DNA of 64,000 nt, from NCBI GenBank assembly GCA_016710135.1, contig JADJLM010000005.1, forward strand, positions 1 to 64,000, given 5' to 3'. Each line of letters opens with the position of its first letter. The first letter of the stretch is position 1. The notes below the pieces were generated by a model that saw only the letters and a program-made list of their open reading frames with translations, ran no database searches and was not told the origin of the DNA. The stretch is from Nitrosomonas sp. (lineage in GTDB: Bacteria > Pseudomonadota > Gammaproteobacteria > Burkholderiales > Nitrosomonadaceae). The position numbers and the translations under genes were made by a program. This document shows positions 27,925 to 38,449 of this stretch, piece by piece.

Positions 27925-28722
27925 ATGGATCATAATAAATCCGTTTCCACACACATTAAATCCGCTATGTTTCCACGTTTTTATTGCAATCATCCACTTA
28001 CTACCAATGACAGTATCTTGCTACCAAATGGAGCTGCACACCATGCGACTCATGTTCTAAGACTTAAGAAAAACGATCAGGTCATTTTATTTAATGGCCA
28101 TGGGGGTGAGTTTACTGGTCAAATCGTACAAATCGATAATAATGGTGTAACAGTACAAACTCAACAATTCCACGATGTTAGTCGTGAATCTCCTATTCCG
28201 ACTGAGCTAGCTCAAGCTATTTGTACAAATGAAAAAATGGATTGGATCATCCAGAAGGCGGTAGAACTTGGTGTTAATCGTATTCAACCGATTATGACAA
28301 GTCGTTGTGTCGTTCATCTTCATGGAGAAAGAGTAAAAAAACGAGCTGAACACTGGCAACAAATCATTTATTCAGCTTGTGAGCAATGCGGAAAAAATAA
28401 TATACCTGAGCTTATGCCATTAATTTCATATACTGACTGGCTTAGCCAATATAAAAGCGATCAGGCTGATCGTCCAATCACGTCATCAACTAAATTATTG
28501 TTCACACCAACAGCGCAATTAAAATTATCGAAGCTTCAGCCCAACAACAAAGATTTTTTTGTTTTACTGGTAGGACCTGAGGGTGGTTTGACGCTTCCAG
28601 AAGAAAAACTAGCAATTACTACAGGGTTTATACCGATTCGCCTCGGTCAAAGAACTTTACGAACTGAGAGCGCTGGCTTAGCTGCACTAGCAGGCATCCA
28701 GGCTCTTTGGGGTGATTATTGA
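27925..28722 (+). CDS. rsmE: 16S rRNA (uracil-1498-N3)-methyltransferase
   Basis: A 265-residue SPOUT methyltransferase that modifies U1498 in the small-subunit decoding region. It has the N-terminal PUA-like portion (HHATHVLRLKKNDQVILFNG) and the knotted SAM site (LLVGPEGGLTLPEE, RLGQRTLRTESAGLAALAGIQ). A start at 27967 (MFPRFYC) fits the family better than the Met at 27925, which adds 14 residues. The gene is divergent from the thioredoxin-like one. Confidence 0.92.
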   Translation: MDHNKSVSTHIKSAMFPRFYCNHPLTTNDSILLPNGAAHHATHVLRLKKNDQVILFNGHGGEFTGQIVQIDNNGVTVQTQQFHDVSRESPIPTELAQAICTNEKMDWIIQKAVELGVNRIQPIMTSRCVVHLHGERVKKRAEHWQQIIYSACEQCGKNNIPELMPLISYTDWLSQYKSDQADRPITSSTKLLFTPTAQLKLSKLQPNNKDFFVLLVGPEGGLTLPEEKLAITTGFIPIRLGQRTLRTESAGLAALAGIQALWGDY

Positions 28723-28756
28723 TTCAATTAAGGTAATTTTAATAAAAGAATCATTC

Positions 28757-29233
28757 TTAACGCTGCCAGCAAGCAGCCACATCTAACGTAGCCCCAGCTC
28801 CCACTCCTTTTACACCAGTATTAGTCAGTGTCAATGTTGAACACGCATCACCTGTCATCGAACCAGTCGGAACTGCTTGCAAAGTATAGGTATTCTGAGT
28901 AAGTGAACCCGCTGCAAATTGAATCGTATACTTTGCAGTTCCAGTTTTGGGAGACTGTGTTGTTGATAAAGTAAAGCCAGTTCCATCACTTTTTTGATCA
29001 TACCGATTCACAGTTGTATAGTTCCGTTCCAATAATTGTGACATCTCGAGCAAAATACTTTTAGCTTCAGCGCGATTTGTTCGACGCACATGATCTTGGT
29101 AGGATGGAAGTGCAACCGCCGCAATAATACCGAGTACTGCTACCGTGATCATTAGTTCTATCAAGGTAAAACCTGAGCATAAAAAATGCTTCTCTGTAAA
29201 AGTATTAGCGCGATGACGATAAATGAAATCCAT
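28757..29233 (-). CDS. pilE: Type IV pilin, PilE/minor pilin type
   Basis: A 158-residue pilin. The prepilin peptidase site is CSG-FTLIELMITVAVLGIIAAVALP with the conserved Glu5, after a 20-residue leader that is rather long. The C-terminal disulfide pair is likely (GDACSTLTL and VAACWQR). It closes the fimT-pilV-pilW-pilX-pilY1-pilE operon, the arrangement of PilE-like minor pilins that prime assembly together with PilY1. Confidence 0.9.
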   Translation of the reverse strand: MDFIYRHRANTFTEKHFLCSGFTLIELMITVAVLGIIAAVALPSYQDHVRRTNRAEAKSILLEMSQLLERNYTTVNRYDQKSDGTGFTLSTTQSPKTGTAKYTIQFAAGSLTQNTYTLQAVPTGSMTGDACSTLTLTNTGVKGVGAGATLDVAACWQR

Positions 29234-29299
29234 TATTTCTCCTTAATAAACAATTTAAATTCAGATCAAATTCTTATTAAAAATTCGTGATACAACAAT

Positions 29300-32200
29300 C
29301 TACTGAATTTGTCGCCAAGAACGCCTCGGAGTAAGTGGGTTTCCACTAACAGTAATTGTTTCAACCGAACCTGTAGTTGTCCCTGCGATCAAATGGAGCA
29401 AGTTACCTGCACTAATTGCAACTGACTCGCTTCGAACTCCATCAGATCCTACACCAGCAATAATTTGATCGCTACTGTTCAGTAAACCGTTCTTATCCGT
29501 ATCAAAATGAGGTGCTGTTAACATTCCTCCTGTTTCACCATTCAGTAGCATCACCCAATTGCTACCACCCGATGCGCAAGGATCGCTTGAAGGAATTAAG
29601 GTTGTAAACAAGATTCTTCCAAAGTTGAGGAGTGGCATGACAATAGAGCGTTCTCCTTGATTGCTTGCACTGGGAGGTTTCAATAAATCCATATACCACC
29701 CTCGCTTACTCGCCCAATTGACTGCATTTGTAGAAACAGTTCGTCTGAATGGTGGAGATGTTGTTTGAGTTTCAATCGTCTGCTGCTGCAATGTACTACG
29801 ATCTGTTTCGCTTATTCGTGTACCATTATCCCAAATACCATACAAGGTCTGAACTTGAGTATTGGTATTATCGCCGGACGCAATAAATTGACCGGTTCCA
29901 AAATAAACAAAGAGACCACTATTCGGATGCACTCCAATCTCTAGTGGAGATGTAATTGGTTGTACCTGATTACTTAAGTTCTTTGCTGTAAATAACGGAT
30001 ATTTGGTCCCGCCGCTACCATATGCCACACCCCATTGCGATGTATTCGTATGCGAAATATCAAATTTCCACACATTACCTTGTAGATCACCCGCATAAAC
30101 ATAATCGATCATTTTGTCGCCATTACTATCCACAAGCGCCGGTACTGATAATCCATTATTGGTCGTATTGTTAGTTGCAATTTTTTTAATCAATGCTCCT
30201 GTCTGTAGATCAATCACATAAAGGAAAGCTTTATCACTCGCACTATTATAGCCGTTACTGATAATCGCAGCCCAAACACCAGTATTTAAAATAGCAATCT
30301 TTGCCTGACCATGCACATACCCTAAATCGGCATCTGTAAACTCCCAGAGAACATTAGAAGCTGAAAAACTGGTTGGATCAGTAATGTCAAGCGCAAAAAT
30401 TCCCTTAGCGCCTACACCAGTCGTTCCTAATAAAATAGTTCTCCATGTGGGCGTCGCTCCTATATATGCATCTCCGGCATAAGCATTACCATCCACTATA
30501 TAGCGATGTGTATAGTTTGGTGATGTCAAAGAACTTAACTTAGAATAAACGAAGCTTGGTACATAACTGAAAAGCTCAACACCTGTATCAGCATTAAAAG
30601 CATGCAGCATTCCATCATTTGCCCCTGTATAAATAACAGGCGTCCTACTTTCATTTGCTTGAACGTAATTATAATAAGTCGTTTGACCGGGCGTACCTGA
30701 AACGAGACCATCATAGCCAAAGTTTAATGACCTAACAAAAAACAAATCGGAATTGATGATGTCACCGAGTATTCCTGCACCCCGATTACGAAAACTTCCT
30801 CCTTGTGCTAATTCTGTCGATTTATCTCCTCTCAACCAAGCAACTCGATTAGCACCCTGCCCATCATTAACACCACCGATATTTGTATTTAACGCATTCT
30901 GCTGAGAACTGGTTAATAAAGAAAAATTACTCGTTGTGAATGCAATTCCACTGGTTCCATTATGCGTAAAAATTTTTCGACTCGAATGATTCGGCATAAC
31001 CGCAGAAGCTTCCCATTGCACAGCCCCTATAGAACCATCAGAGTTCAAATTATAGGATAGTAACTGTCCACTCCAGTCGCTACTATTAAACTTAGCTTGA
31101 TAGATACGAGTACCTGAGTTGAGGCGACTTGTATTAGTCGTTACAGCAGCGGCAGAACTTGTTCGGGCTGAAATATTATTTAGAACTTGGCTTAAGCCAG
31201 TTGCAAAAGCAGTAGGATCCTGAGCGCTAAAGAATTCACCACGACTGTTTACTGCAGCATGCCATAAATCATCAATTTTAGCGCCATTACTAGCGGTTGG
31301 ATCTGGCCACCCTCCAGCACCTGAAGGCAGCTCAGTTAAAGTGCCACTAACACCGAGCCCAACAGTGAAATTTACCATATGTTGCCAAAAAGCAGGATCC
31401 TTTCCATTTGTAGGGACTTTGTTAGCTAAATCAGTTCTCAAGTCAGTTTTCCAATAATACATTGCAACATCGGCCAATGTGTCACTAAAGCTATCAGAAT
31501 AAGGTAGCGCTGGAGTATATTTATAAGTTGTGGGGGCAGCATTGGGCGTATCGTTGTTGATTGAGCTGCCATCTGTATTGTCAGCATTACCAACCCCAGA
31601 AAACCCATCATTCCAGTAACCATCAGTCATTAGAATATGATAGTTTTGGCGACACACGTATTGTGTTCCACCGCTTGATCCAGGCGTTTCTCCCCAAGGA
31701 CCCTGATCATCCGTTCGTTGAAAATATTTACCAACGTCATCTATGGCCCACCGAAGTGGAGTGCCATACGTATAAATTGGGTGGTTATAAAGATCATTAA
31801 AAAAAGTTGACTTGTTACTAGAAGTAAATGATCTAACGCCCCTAACGATGGTATAAGCCGCTACCCCATCTATACTGGTATTACCTTTATTTATTGCACC
31901 AAAACCTACCCGCATATTGCTACCTTGCGCCGCAAACGCCTTACCAATCCCTGCACGAGCTAACAATATTCGAGAACGATAATAAGTGTACCAATTAGCA
32001 AAGTTTTGAATCTCTTCTGCGTAACTACAAGTCGGTGCACTTGCACAATCAGTTCGCTCAACACCCCCTGTATAAGTCGCTATCGAAGATTTAATTTCTA
32101 CTTTCGTATAGCTAGCCGTCGATAATATTGCCCCACTCTGATAAAGATAATATACCGCAGGATAAAAAGTTTTAGATGAGGCTGAAAGACTAGCATCACT

Positions 32201-32686
32201 ATTTAACCAACTGGCTGTTTCCGTATTATTGGTTGTCAAATCTCTACAACCAACACCGGTATTAGTTGGATTATGGGGTGCACAAGTAATTGATGCATTA
32301 CTCATCAGTGAGCCATCCGCATTACTCCAGGGTTGGTACCTTATTGCTGGATCATAATAAATCTTATTAACATAACTGGAACGCAATGCAACTGCATAAG
32401 GGTTATTTGAATCAAAATCTACTGAAGTATTACTATAAACATTCCCACTATAAATACTCTCTGCACGTGGAAACATATAAACAACCCCACCGTATATTTT
32501 CTCCTCTGGCATGATTTCAAACTGCATGGATCCAGAATCGTCAAGCGTAAACATAATATTTGAATCAACCGCTGTAGTCAGAAATAAAGGTACATCTGAT
32601 AACGCCAGCGTCGCATAAGCTCGATAGGGAATTAGCAAGGAGATTAGCAATACGATAATATATCCCGTAAAAACTTGATTTTTCAA
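29300..32686 (-). CDS. pilY1: PilY1-like type IV pilus tip/adhesin protein
   Basis: An 1128-residue exported protein. A signal peptide (VLLISLLIPYRAYA) leads into a von Willebrand A-like region with the MIDAS-type motif DDSGSM near residue 49. The C-terminal half has the PilY beta-propeller, with an EF-hand-like Ca2+ loop DSNGDKMID near residue 850 and a second one, DTDKNGLLN, near residue 1058. PilY1 caps the pilus and controls Ca2+-dependent extension and adhesion. It follows pilX by 19 bp. No frameshift was seen across 3.4 kb. Confidence 0.93.
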   Translation of the reverse strand: MKNQVFTGYIIVLLISLLIPYRAYATLALSDVPLFLTTAVDSNIMFTLDDSGSMQFEIMPEEKIYGGVVYMFPRAESIYSGNVYSNTSVDFDSNNPYAVALRSSYVNKIYYDPAIRYQPWSNADGSLMSNASITCAPHNPTNTGVGCRDLTTNNTETASWLNSDASLSASSKTFYPAVYYLYQSGAILSTASYTKVEIKSSIATYTGGVERTDCASAPTCSYAEEIQNFANWYTYYRSRILLARAGIGKAFAAQGSNMRVGFGAINKGNTSIDGVAAYTIVRGVRSFTSSNKSTFFNDLYNHPIYTYGTPLRWAIDDVGKYFQRTDDQGPWGETPGSSGGTQYVCRQNYHILMTDGYWNDGFSGVGNADNTDGSSINNDTPNAAPTTYKYTPALPYSDSFSDTLADVAMYYWKTDLRTDLANKVPTNGKDPAFWQHMVNFTVGLGVSGTLTELPSGAGGWPDPTASNGAKIDDLWHAAVNSRGEFFSAQDPTAFATGLSQVLNNISARTSSAAAVTTNTSRLNSGTRIYQAKFNSSDWSGQLLSYNLNSDGSIGAVQWEASAVMPNHSSRKIFTHNGTSGIAFTTSNFSLLTSSQQNALNTNIGGVNDGQGANRVAWLRGDKSTELAQGGSFRNRGAGILGDIINSDLFFVRSLNFGYDGLVSGTPGQTTYYNYVQANESRTPVIYTGANDGMLHAFNADTGVELFSYVPSFVYSKLSSLTSPNYTHRYIVDGNAYAGDAYIGATPTWRTILLGTTGVGAKGIFALDITDPTSFSASNVLWEFTDADLGYVHGQAKIAILNTGVWAAIISNGYNSASDKAFLYVIDLQTGALIKKIATNNTTNNGLSVPALVDSNGDKMIDYVYAGDLQGNVWKFDISHTNTSQWGVAYGSGGTKYPLFTAKNLSNQVQPITSPLEIGVHPNSGLFVYFGTGQFIASGDNTNTQVQTLYGIWDNGTRISETDRSTLQQQTIETQTTSPPFRRTVSTNAVNWASKRGWYMDLLKPPSASNQGERSIVMPLLNFGRILFTTLIPSSDPCASGGSNWVMLLNGETGGMLTAPHFDTDKNGLLNSSDQIIAGVGSDGVRSESVAISAGNLLHLIAGTTTGSVETITVSGNPLTPRRSWRQIQ

Positions 32687-32704
32687 TTAAATCACTCCTC
32701 TGGA

Positions 32705-33238
32705 TTATCGACGATAAATACTTTGCAGTACAACTACTGCTGAATCTGTACCACCGACTCCCCTTGCAATCACGCGATACATATTGGACATGTTTGTAAC
32801 TGGTGATTGTTGTGCGCTACCTTTGGTACCCTGAAAGGGCACGCTGACAAGCTGTTCAATAATATAGCGCGGTTGACTCGCTGCTCCCGTAATGGACGTA
32901 CTTATTGTTTTTCCTGAAGCCGCCCATCCTGTCCAGGTAATTGGATCAGGAGCCGGAGCAGATGCATGATGATAAAGCCCATCGGAACCATTAAAAGCAG
33001 GTAGTGTTATTTGCTCCAAAAATCGCTCACCTTCCCTTAGAGCAGCTTCAGCAGCTTGAAATGCAAGATTTTCATCGCGAAGATTACCAGCCATTCTTTC
33101 TTCTAGAACGGTATTTTGCATCGCTGTCACACCAAGAATAGTCATCATGACCAGAAAAACCAATCCCGTGATGAGCACTACCCCTTTTTGCTTAGTAACT
33201 GATATTTCCTGACTTCTCATTTGCATGATATCCAGCAA
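32705..33238 (-). CDS. pilX: Minor pilin PilX
   Basis: A 177-residue prepilin-like protein. The cleavage site is KQKG-VVLITGLVFLVMMTILG, which lacks Glu5, a normal feature of PilX. The helix continues with TAMQNTVLEERMAGN, and FQAAEAALREGE is the family signature. It sits between pilW (6 bp) and pilY1. Confidence 0.92.
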   Translation of the reverse strand: MLDIMQMRSQEISVTKQKGVVLITGLVFLVMMTILGVTAMQNTVLEERMAGNLRDENLAFQAAEAALREGERFLEQITLPAFNGSDGLYHHASAPAPDPITWTGWAASGKTISTSITGAASQPRYIIEQLVSVPFQGTKGSAQQSPVTNMSNMYRVIARGVGGTDSAVVVLQSIYRR

Positions 33239-33244
33239 TCTGTT

Positions 33245-34278
33245 TTAAGAAGTGCGATTACGCAATGTAACTACAGTAGTAAACACTTGGCGTAATCTCC
33301 GATCATTGGGCGTTGTTGTAGTTCCATTAAACGTATAAGTTTGCGCGTCAGTGGCTACATTATTTTCCAATGACTGCACCAAAAGACTTATTCGAACACT
33401 AACAACTTCAGCCCAATTCGTAACTGCATCTGCTGTACGATAAATATCTGCCGTTGAGTTACCATCTAAATCCTCTCCATATTCGATCTGCATATCCTCA
33501 ATACCTTCAACCAATTCTTCAGCATTACCTGTACCCACTTTGCGATAAAGTGAAGGAAAAGGTGTTGAATTGGAATTCGTCCGGATAAAATAAGAACGCG
33601 TAGAAATTTTGATCAGTTCTCCACCCGTAAATTCTTTTCCTAGCGCTTTAGTAAGGTTGCCAGGCGTGTTTGCAGTTGGACTTCAGTGTTATGAACAACA
33701 TTATCTTGCCCGGCAGAAGTATTTACATTGGTAATTTGAAAAACCGCAGCTGCCAAGCAATCGGTAACTAATACAATATCGTCTTCTTGAAGACTGCTTC
33801 CTACTGTAACCTTCAAATCAGCGGATCCTGGAGGATTACCACCCGGGTGTTGAACCACTTTAACATCTGTACCATCCACTCCACGAATCACAATGATATC
33901 CCTCCCACCCAAAGGACTGGGAATAGTCCCTGATGATGGTAATGCAGGCGTCCATACCGAGGAACTACTCGCCTCAAATCCTTCTATGGGTTGCCCTAGA
34001 TTCCAAAGAAAATCTGATGGATTGTTTAAAGTATTAACAATAGGTACTCCATCACCTACACAACCTAAGTATCCCGCCATGCGGATATCGCGCGATAGAA
34101 GCTGGAATGCATAGCGAGCATTTTCTTGCAGCCGAGACAATGCGTCATTAACTCGATATGTCTGGTGGCTGGATGATAGTACCGTAATAACACCACCCAA
34201 TAGCAATAAGCCGATTGTCATGGCGACCATTAACTCCACTAGCGTAAAGCCTTGCTGCTGCTTGATTGCTTTTTTCAT
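33245..34278 (-). CDS. pilW: Minor pilin PilW (apparent frameshift)
   Basis: Prepilin-like minor subunit with cleavage site QQG-FTLVELMVAMTIG. The first part stops at 33640, the rest continues in another frame (NLTKALGKEFTGGEL..., then GNAEELVEGIEDMQIEYGED, the typical PilW segment). Adding one base to the TTT at 33669-33671 (AAA on the coding strand) joins them and gives 344 residues. The downstream pilX and pilY1 are intact, so a sequencing error is more likely than a loss of function. Confidence 0.87.
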
Positions 34279-34285
34279 TTTTACC

Positions 34286-34717
34286 TCAGAGCCGAGTAGC
34301 CATTATGAATTGCTGAGCAGCCATGGAACCACGACTATCATCCCACTGGATCGTAATCATCACATTATTATTGTTATCCACAGCTACTGATCCTTGCCCT
34401 GTAGGTAACCTTAATGCTAGTTCAGTCATCCAATTATTGAGATCCTTCTGGTATATCGCATCACCAGTAGGTTTAGTTGCTCCCAAAGCAATGTTATAAT
34501 TCCCATTACTCGCCTCAGCTCGGTTAGCACGCAGGCTATCAAGGATACTATAGGTCATCATGGTTGCTGTTGAACGAAAGCTCGCACTCTGATTATGTGT
34601 AATTCCTGCTGACTGCAAACCCGCAAGCCCTAGTAAACCAATAGAAAGAATGATGACTGATACCAATACTTCGATCATCGTCACACCCTTTTGTGAAGCT
34701 AATTTAGCACTTAACAT
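34286..34717 (-). CDS. pilV: Minor pilin PilV
   Basis: A 143-residue prepilin-like protein with leader SQKG-VTMIEVLVSVIILSIGLLG and the PilV-type LRANRAEASNGNY. It overlaps the end of fimT by 7 bp, consistent with one transcript. Confidence 0.9.
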   Translation of the reverse strand: MLSAKLASQKGVTMIEVLVSVIILSIGLLGLAGLQSAGITHNQSASFRSTATMMTYSILDSLRANRAEASNGNYNIALGATKPTGDAIYQKDLNNWMTELALRLPTGQGSVAVDNNNNVMITIQWDDSRGSMAAQQFIMATRL

Positions 34718-35244
34718 GTCGTTACCGATTTATCTATTTGCGGACGACCTGTACTATTTATTACAACATCGCGTCTTTTCGTACTAGCACAGAATCTAAA
34801 TGTATCGTTTTGGAAATTACCCGATAACGCACGACCATTTGACATATAAGAAAGCCAATTCTGGAAATTTCCACCACTAGTTAGCGTACTTCCTTTAAGT
34901 GCAGGAAAAACTCGGAGTATCTGGTCTGTTCCATCGACAGTTCCTGAAACACCACTGTCAGTAAACACAATCCAGCCATCGTGCCAATTACTACCCGTTG
35001 TACAACTAGTTCCATTATTACTTTTACATATTGTAACTCTTGAGCCTCGCTTAATTGCTTCAGATCGGGTAAAGTGAAGCGTTGTCACAAGCTCGTTAGT
35101 TTGTGTCGTTAAGCGCGATTGAATCATCATGCTCTGGTAGCTTGGCACAGCAACAGAAGCTAAAATCGCCAAGATACTAAGCGTGATCATCAATTCCAAC
35201 ATTGTAAAACCACCACTCACAATTAAATGCATTATTATTCCCAT
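34711..35244 (-). CDS. fimT: Minor pilin FimT/GspH-type
   Basis: A 177-residue prepilin, the first gene of the minor pilin operon. The cleavage site is SGG-FTMLELMITLSILAILASVAVPSYQ; the GspH/FimT block HFTRSEAIKRGSRVTICKS is present. It is divergent from thiO, with 99 bp between start codons in which the operon promoter should lie. Confidence 0.9.
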   Translation of the reverse strand: MGIIMHLIVSGGFTMLELMITLSILAILASVAVPSYQSMMIQSRLTTQTNELVTTLHFTRSEAIKRGSRVTICKSNNGTSCTTGSNWHDGWIVFTDSGVSGTVDGTDQILRVFPALKGSTLTSGGNFQNWLSYMSNGRALSGNFQNDTFRFCASTKRRDVVINSTGRPQIDKSVTTC

Positions 35245-35343
35245 TCATTCTTCATCCACACAAAGTAACGGTCATTAACACGTCAACTTTAATCGATTAA
35301 AAATGACATCTACTTGATGAAATGGGAAAATTATCTAATATAA

Positions 35344-36444
35344 ATGTCGCAATTTTTGCTAATCGGTGCCGGGGTTATTGGCCTTGCATCAGCAGTACGC
35401 CTACTTAAAGAAGGTTTTACTGTTACGGTCTTAGAAAAAGGAAAAGCAGGCCAGGAATCGTCTTGGGCAGGTGGAGGTATCCTATCGCCTTTGACTCCAT
35501 GGGACTATTCTGAACCTGTTACACAACTTACAGACTACAGTACAAGCATATATAGCAAGTGGGTGAATGAGCTTTTGCTCTCTACAAAAATAGATGCTGA
35601 ATTCAACGAATGCGGCATGCTAGTGCTACCTCCCTATGATTCAGTAAAAGCAGATCAATGGTGTATTTCACACAATATAAAGGGAGAAATAAGCCAAAAT
35701 TCTTTCTTGAACACAATTCACCAATCTATTTTAGAAAGCGCAATTTTTCTTCCTCATGTTGCTCAAGTTCGTAATCCTCGCTTGTTAACGGCACTTCAAA
35801 GTGAAGTAATTAAACGAGGAGGAATTATTAAAGAATGTTGTGAAGTAAGAGCAATAAATCTAAAAAATAAGTCTGTTGTTTCTATCAGCACAACTGATGG
35901 CAACTATTCCGCAGATGGGTATATCTTCACTGCAGGGGCATGGAGTAGAGAAATACTAGGAAAATATGCATTAAACCTCAATATAAGCCCAATGCAAGGA
36001 CAAATGCTATTATACAAATTTGAAGCACCACCTCTCACATCAATTTTTCTCCAAGAAGAACTGTATCTGATCCCAAGACTTGATGGACACTTACTAATTG
36101 GAAGTACTATGGAAGATGTCGGATTTAATAAGCAAATAACCCAAGCTGCTTACAATAAGTTATATAAAAAAGCATCGCAACTTCTTCCAGAAATAGCAAC
36201 CAAGCCTCTAGTCAATCATTGGGCTGGTTTAAGGCCAGCTTCACCCCATAATATCCCAACCATAGGACGTCATCCAGAAATTAGTAATCTTTTTATCAAT
36301 AGTGGACATTTTCGCTATGGAGTAACTATGGCTCCGGGAAGTGCAGAAATTCTTTTAAACGAAATAATGGAAAAACCGCAGCCTTTTGATATATCTCCTT
36401 ATCAAAGGGGATGGAATCAGTTAGACAAGATCGAATTTTCCTAA
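35344..36444 (+). CDS. thiO: Glycine oxidase ThiO
   Basis: A 366-residue FAD-dependent D-amino-acid-oxidase family protein that makes iminoglycine for the thiazole branch of thiamine synthesis. The FAD site is LIGAGVIGLASAVRLL at the N-terminus, with SSWAGGGILSPL and the C-terminal HWAGLRPASPHNIPTIGRH. It lies near but not next to thiE/thiD; its stop is 3 bp from the convergent ispH. Confidence 0.9.
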   Translation: MSQFLLIGAGVIGLASAVRLLKEGFTVTVLEKGKAGQESSWAGGGILSPLTPWDYSEPVTQLTDYSTSIYSKWVNELLLSTKIDAEFNECGMLVLPPYDSVKADQWCISHNIKGEISQNSFLNTIHQSILESAIFLPHVAQVRNPRLLTALQSEVIKRGGIIKECCEVRAINLKNKSVVSISTTDGNYSADGYIFTAGAWSREILGKYALNLNISPMQGQMLLYKFEAPPLTSIFLQEELYLIPRLDGHLLIGSTMEDVGFNKQITQAAYNKLYKKASQLLPEIATKPLVNHWAGLRPASPHNIPTIGRHPEISNLFINSGHFRYGVTMAPGSAEILLNEIMEKPQPFDISPYQRGWNQLDKIEFS

Positions 36445-36447
36445 AAT

Positions 36448-37418
36448 TTAAAATTGCTTTTCTAAAGCAATAGCCTCCGCCTTAGGCAAAGGAAAAACGA
36501 CCGACTCAACCACACCACTTAGCTCCTCGACACTAACGTCCTGACCTGTTTGATTAGAACCAATCTGTTTAAGTCTAGCTAAGACTTGCTGAACCAATAT
36601 TTCTGGGGCAGATGCCCCTGCAGTAATACCTATATATTTTTTCCCTATAAGCCATGCCTCTTGAAGCTGTTCTGCTCGATCGACCATATATGCTTCAACA
36701 TTGGCATTACGCGCAACTTCACATAAGCGATTAGAATTTGAACTATTGGGGGAACCTACCACAATAACTAAATCACAATCTCGAACCATTTTTTTAACTG
36801 CGTCTTGACGATTCTGAGTCGCATAACAAATATCATCTTTTTTGGGGCCGGTAATCGCTGGAAATCTTTTTTTCAGGGCATCAATTACACGAGCTGCATC
36901 ATCAACAGATAAGGTGGTCTGGGTTACATAAGTTAAATTCTTCTCGTCTCTAACTTGAAGACTAGCTACATCGCCTTCTGTTTCCACAAGATACATGCCC
37001 TTATCACCTCCTTCCACTTGCCCCATAGTTCCTTCTACCTCTGGATGTCCTTGGTGCCCAATCATAATAATTTCTTTCCCTTCTTTACGCATCTTAGCAA
37101 CTTCGACATGAACTTTTGTAACAAGTGGGCATGTTGCATCAAAAATCTTAAGTTTACGTGCAGCCGCCTCACGACGAACTGCATGTGAAACACCATGTGC
37201 GCTAAAGATTAAAATACTCTCTTGTGGTACTTCTTCTAAATTCTCAACAAATACTGCGCCCTTTTCTCCAGATCTTCAACTACAAAGCGGTTGTGCACTA
37301 CTTCATGCCTCACATAAATTGGTGCGCCATGCATATTAAGCGCGCGTTCTACAATTTCTATCGCGCGATCAACGCCGGCGCAGAATCCTCTGGGATTAGC
37401 TAGCAAAACTTTAATCAT
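36448..37418 (-). CDS. ispH: 4-hydroxy-3-methylbut-2-enyl diphosphate reductase (apparent frameshift)
   Basis: The last enzyme of the MEP isoprenoid pathway, an Fe-S protein with three Cys ligands: PRGFCAGVDRA, DATCPLVTKV and NSNRLCEVA. The start and first 58 residues (to VVEDLEKR) are in one frame; the remainder is in another. Adding one base to the TTTT at 37262-37265 (AAAA in coding sense) restores LEKKGAVFVENLEEV, matching the family, and 323 residues. The gene is essential, so the shift is probably an error. Confidence 0.94.
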
Positions 37419-37516
37419 TCTCTCTTCTCCATAAAAGCATTTAGCTTTAGTTAGAAAAACTAACTTTTTTATTTATTATGAACATTACTTACATTATAAG
37501 ATATTATAGGTGAGCC

Positions 37517-38406
37517 TTATTGATACATTTTTTCTTGAACCCTATCAAAATAACCACAAACCATCTGAATAGCATCTAGAATTCTTACGGTTTCCCTGAA
37601 AATTAGATCAGGTGGAATGAAATAGATATGATTATTTTTTACTGCACTAATGGATGAGATCTTCCTAAAAAGATGCCGTAACTCTGATGCAATGGGAGTA
37701 CTATCTAATATAACTTCAGGATTCGCTGCCACAATATTTTCAGTAGCAAGCGTAAGTGTATGACCTGGATAAAAATCAGCGACATTTTCTCCGCCACATA
37801 CCTCTAATACCTCGTTAATTAGGTGATCTTTTCCAAACGTTATCAGCGGCTGTAGCCAAATCAAATGAAGAGCTCTTATAAGAGTTCTATTATTATAACT
37901 TCGCCTAATTTGAAACAAAGCTTTTTCATATTGACTCGCTGCTAATTCTGCGACTTCATTTGTTTCTGCCAGTTTACCAATTAGCCTTATTAAATTAGGT
38001 ATATCATCCAGACTCTTGATCTCAATCTCAACTACCTGGAAACCGAGATCATTCAATCGATCAAGATCTTTATAGGCCGAGCCTTGCTTCCAAGCAATGA
38101 TTAATTCAGGACCAAGTTCAACAATACGCTCAAGATCAAGATTATAGGCATCTCCTATTTCAGGAATCAATCTAGCCTCGCTAGGAAATTGCTAAATCTG
38201 CTTACACCTACTAACTGGCTTCCAGCTCCGGCCGAAAAAACTAATTCAGTAATTGCAGGAGAAAGTGAGATGATTCTCTTAGTAATAAAATCATCATCAT
38301 TAAGATAGCTAGTGGGATATAGAGAATCTTTGTTCGCTCGAGTATCAACAACGACCAATCCCACAACAAGTAATAGAAGAAATAGGCAAATTGAGTATGT
38401 TCTCAA
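37517..38406 (-). CDS. BtuF-like periplasmic metal-chelate binding protein (apparent frameshift)
   Basis: Substrate-binding protein of a vitamin B12/siderophore-type ABC importer. It has a hydrophobic N-terminus (SICLFLLLLVVGLVVV) and the fold start IISLSPAITELVFSAGAG. The frame breaks after SRFSNF; adding one C at 38184-38185 gives FPSEARLIPEIGDAYNLDLE and 296 residues. No permease or ATPase gene is next to it, so the partners must be elsewhere. The substrate is not determined; B12 is the best guess from the family. Confidence 0.82.
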
Positions 38407-38449
38407 TCAGTTAAACTCAAAGTTATATAGAAATAGCGACCAATTACAA

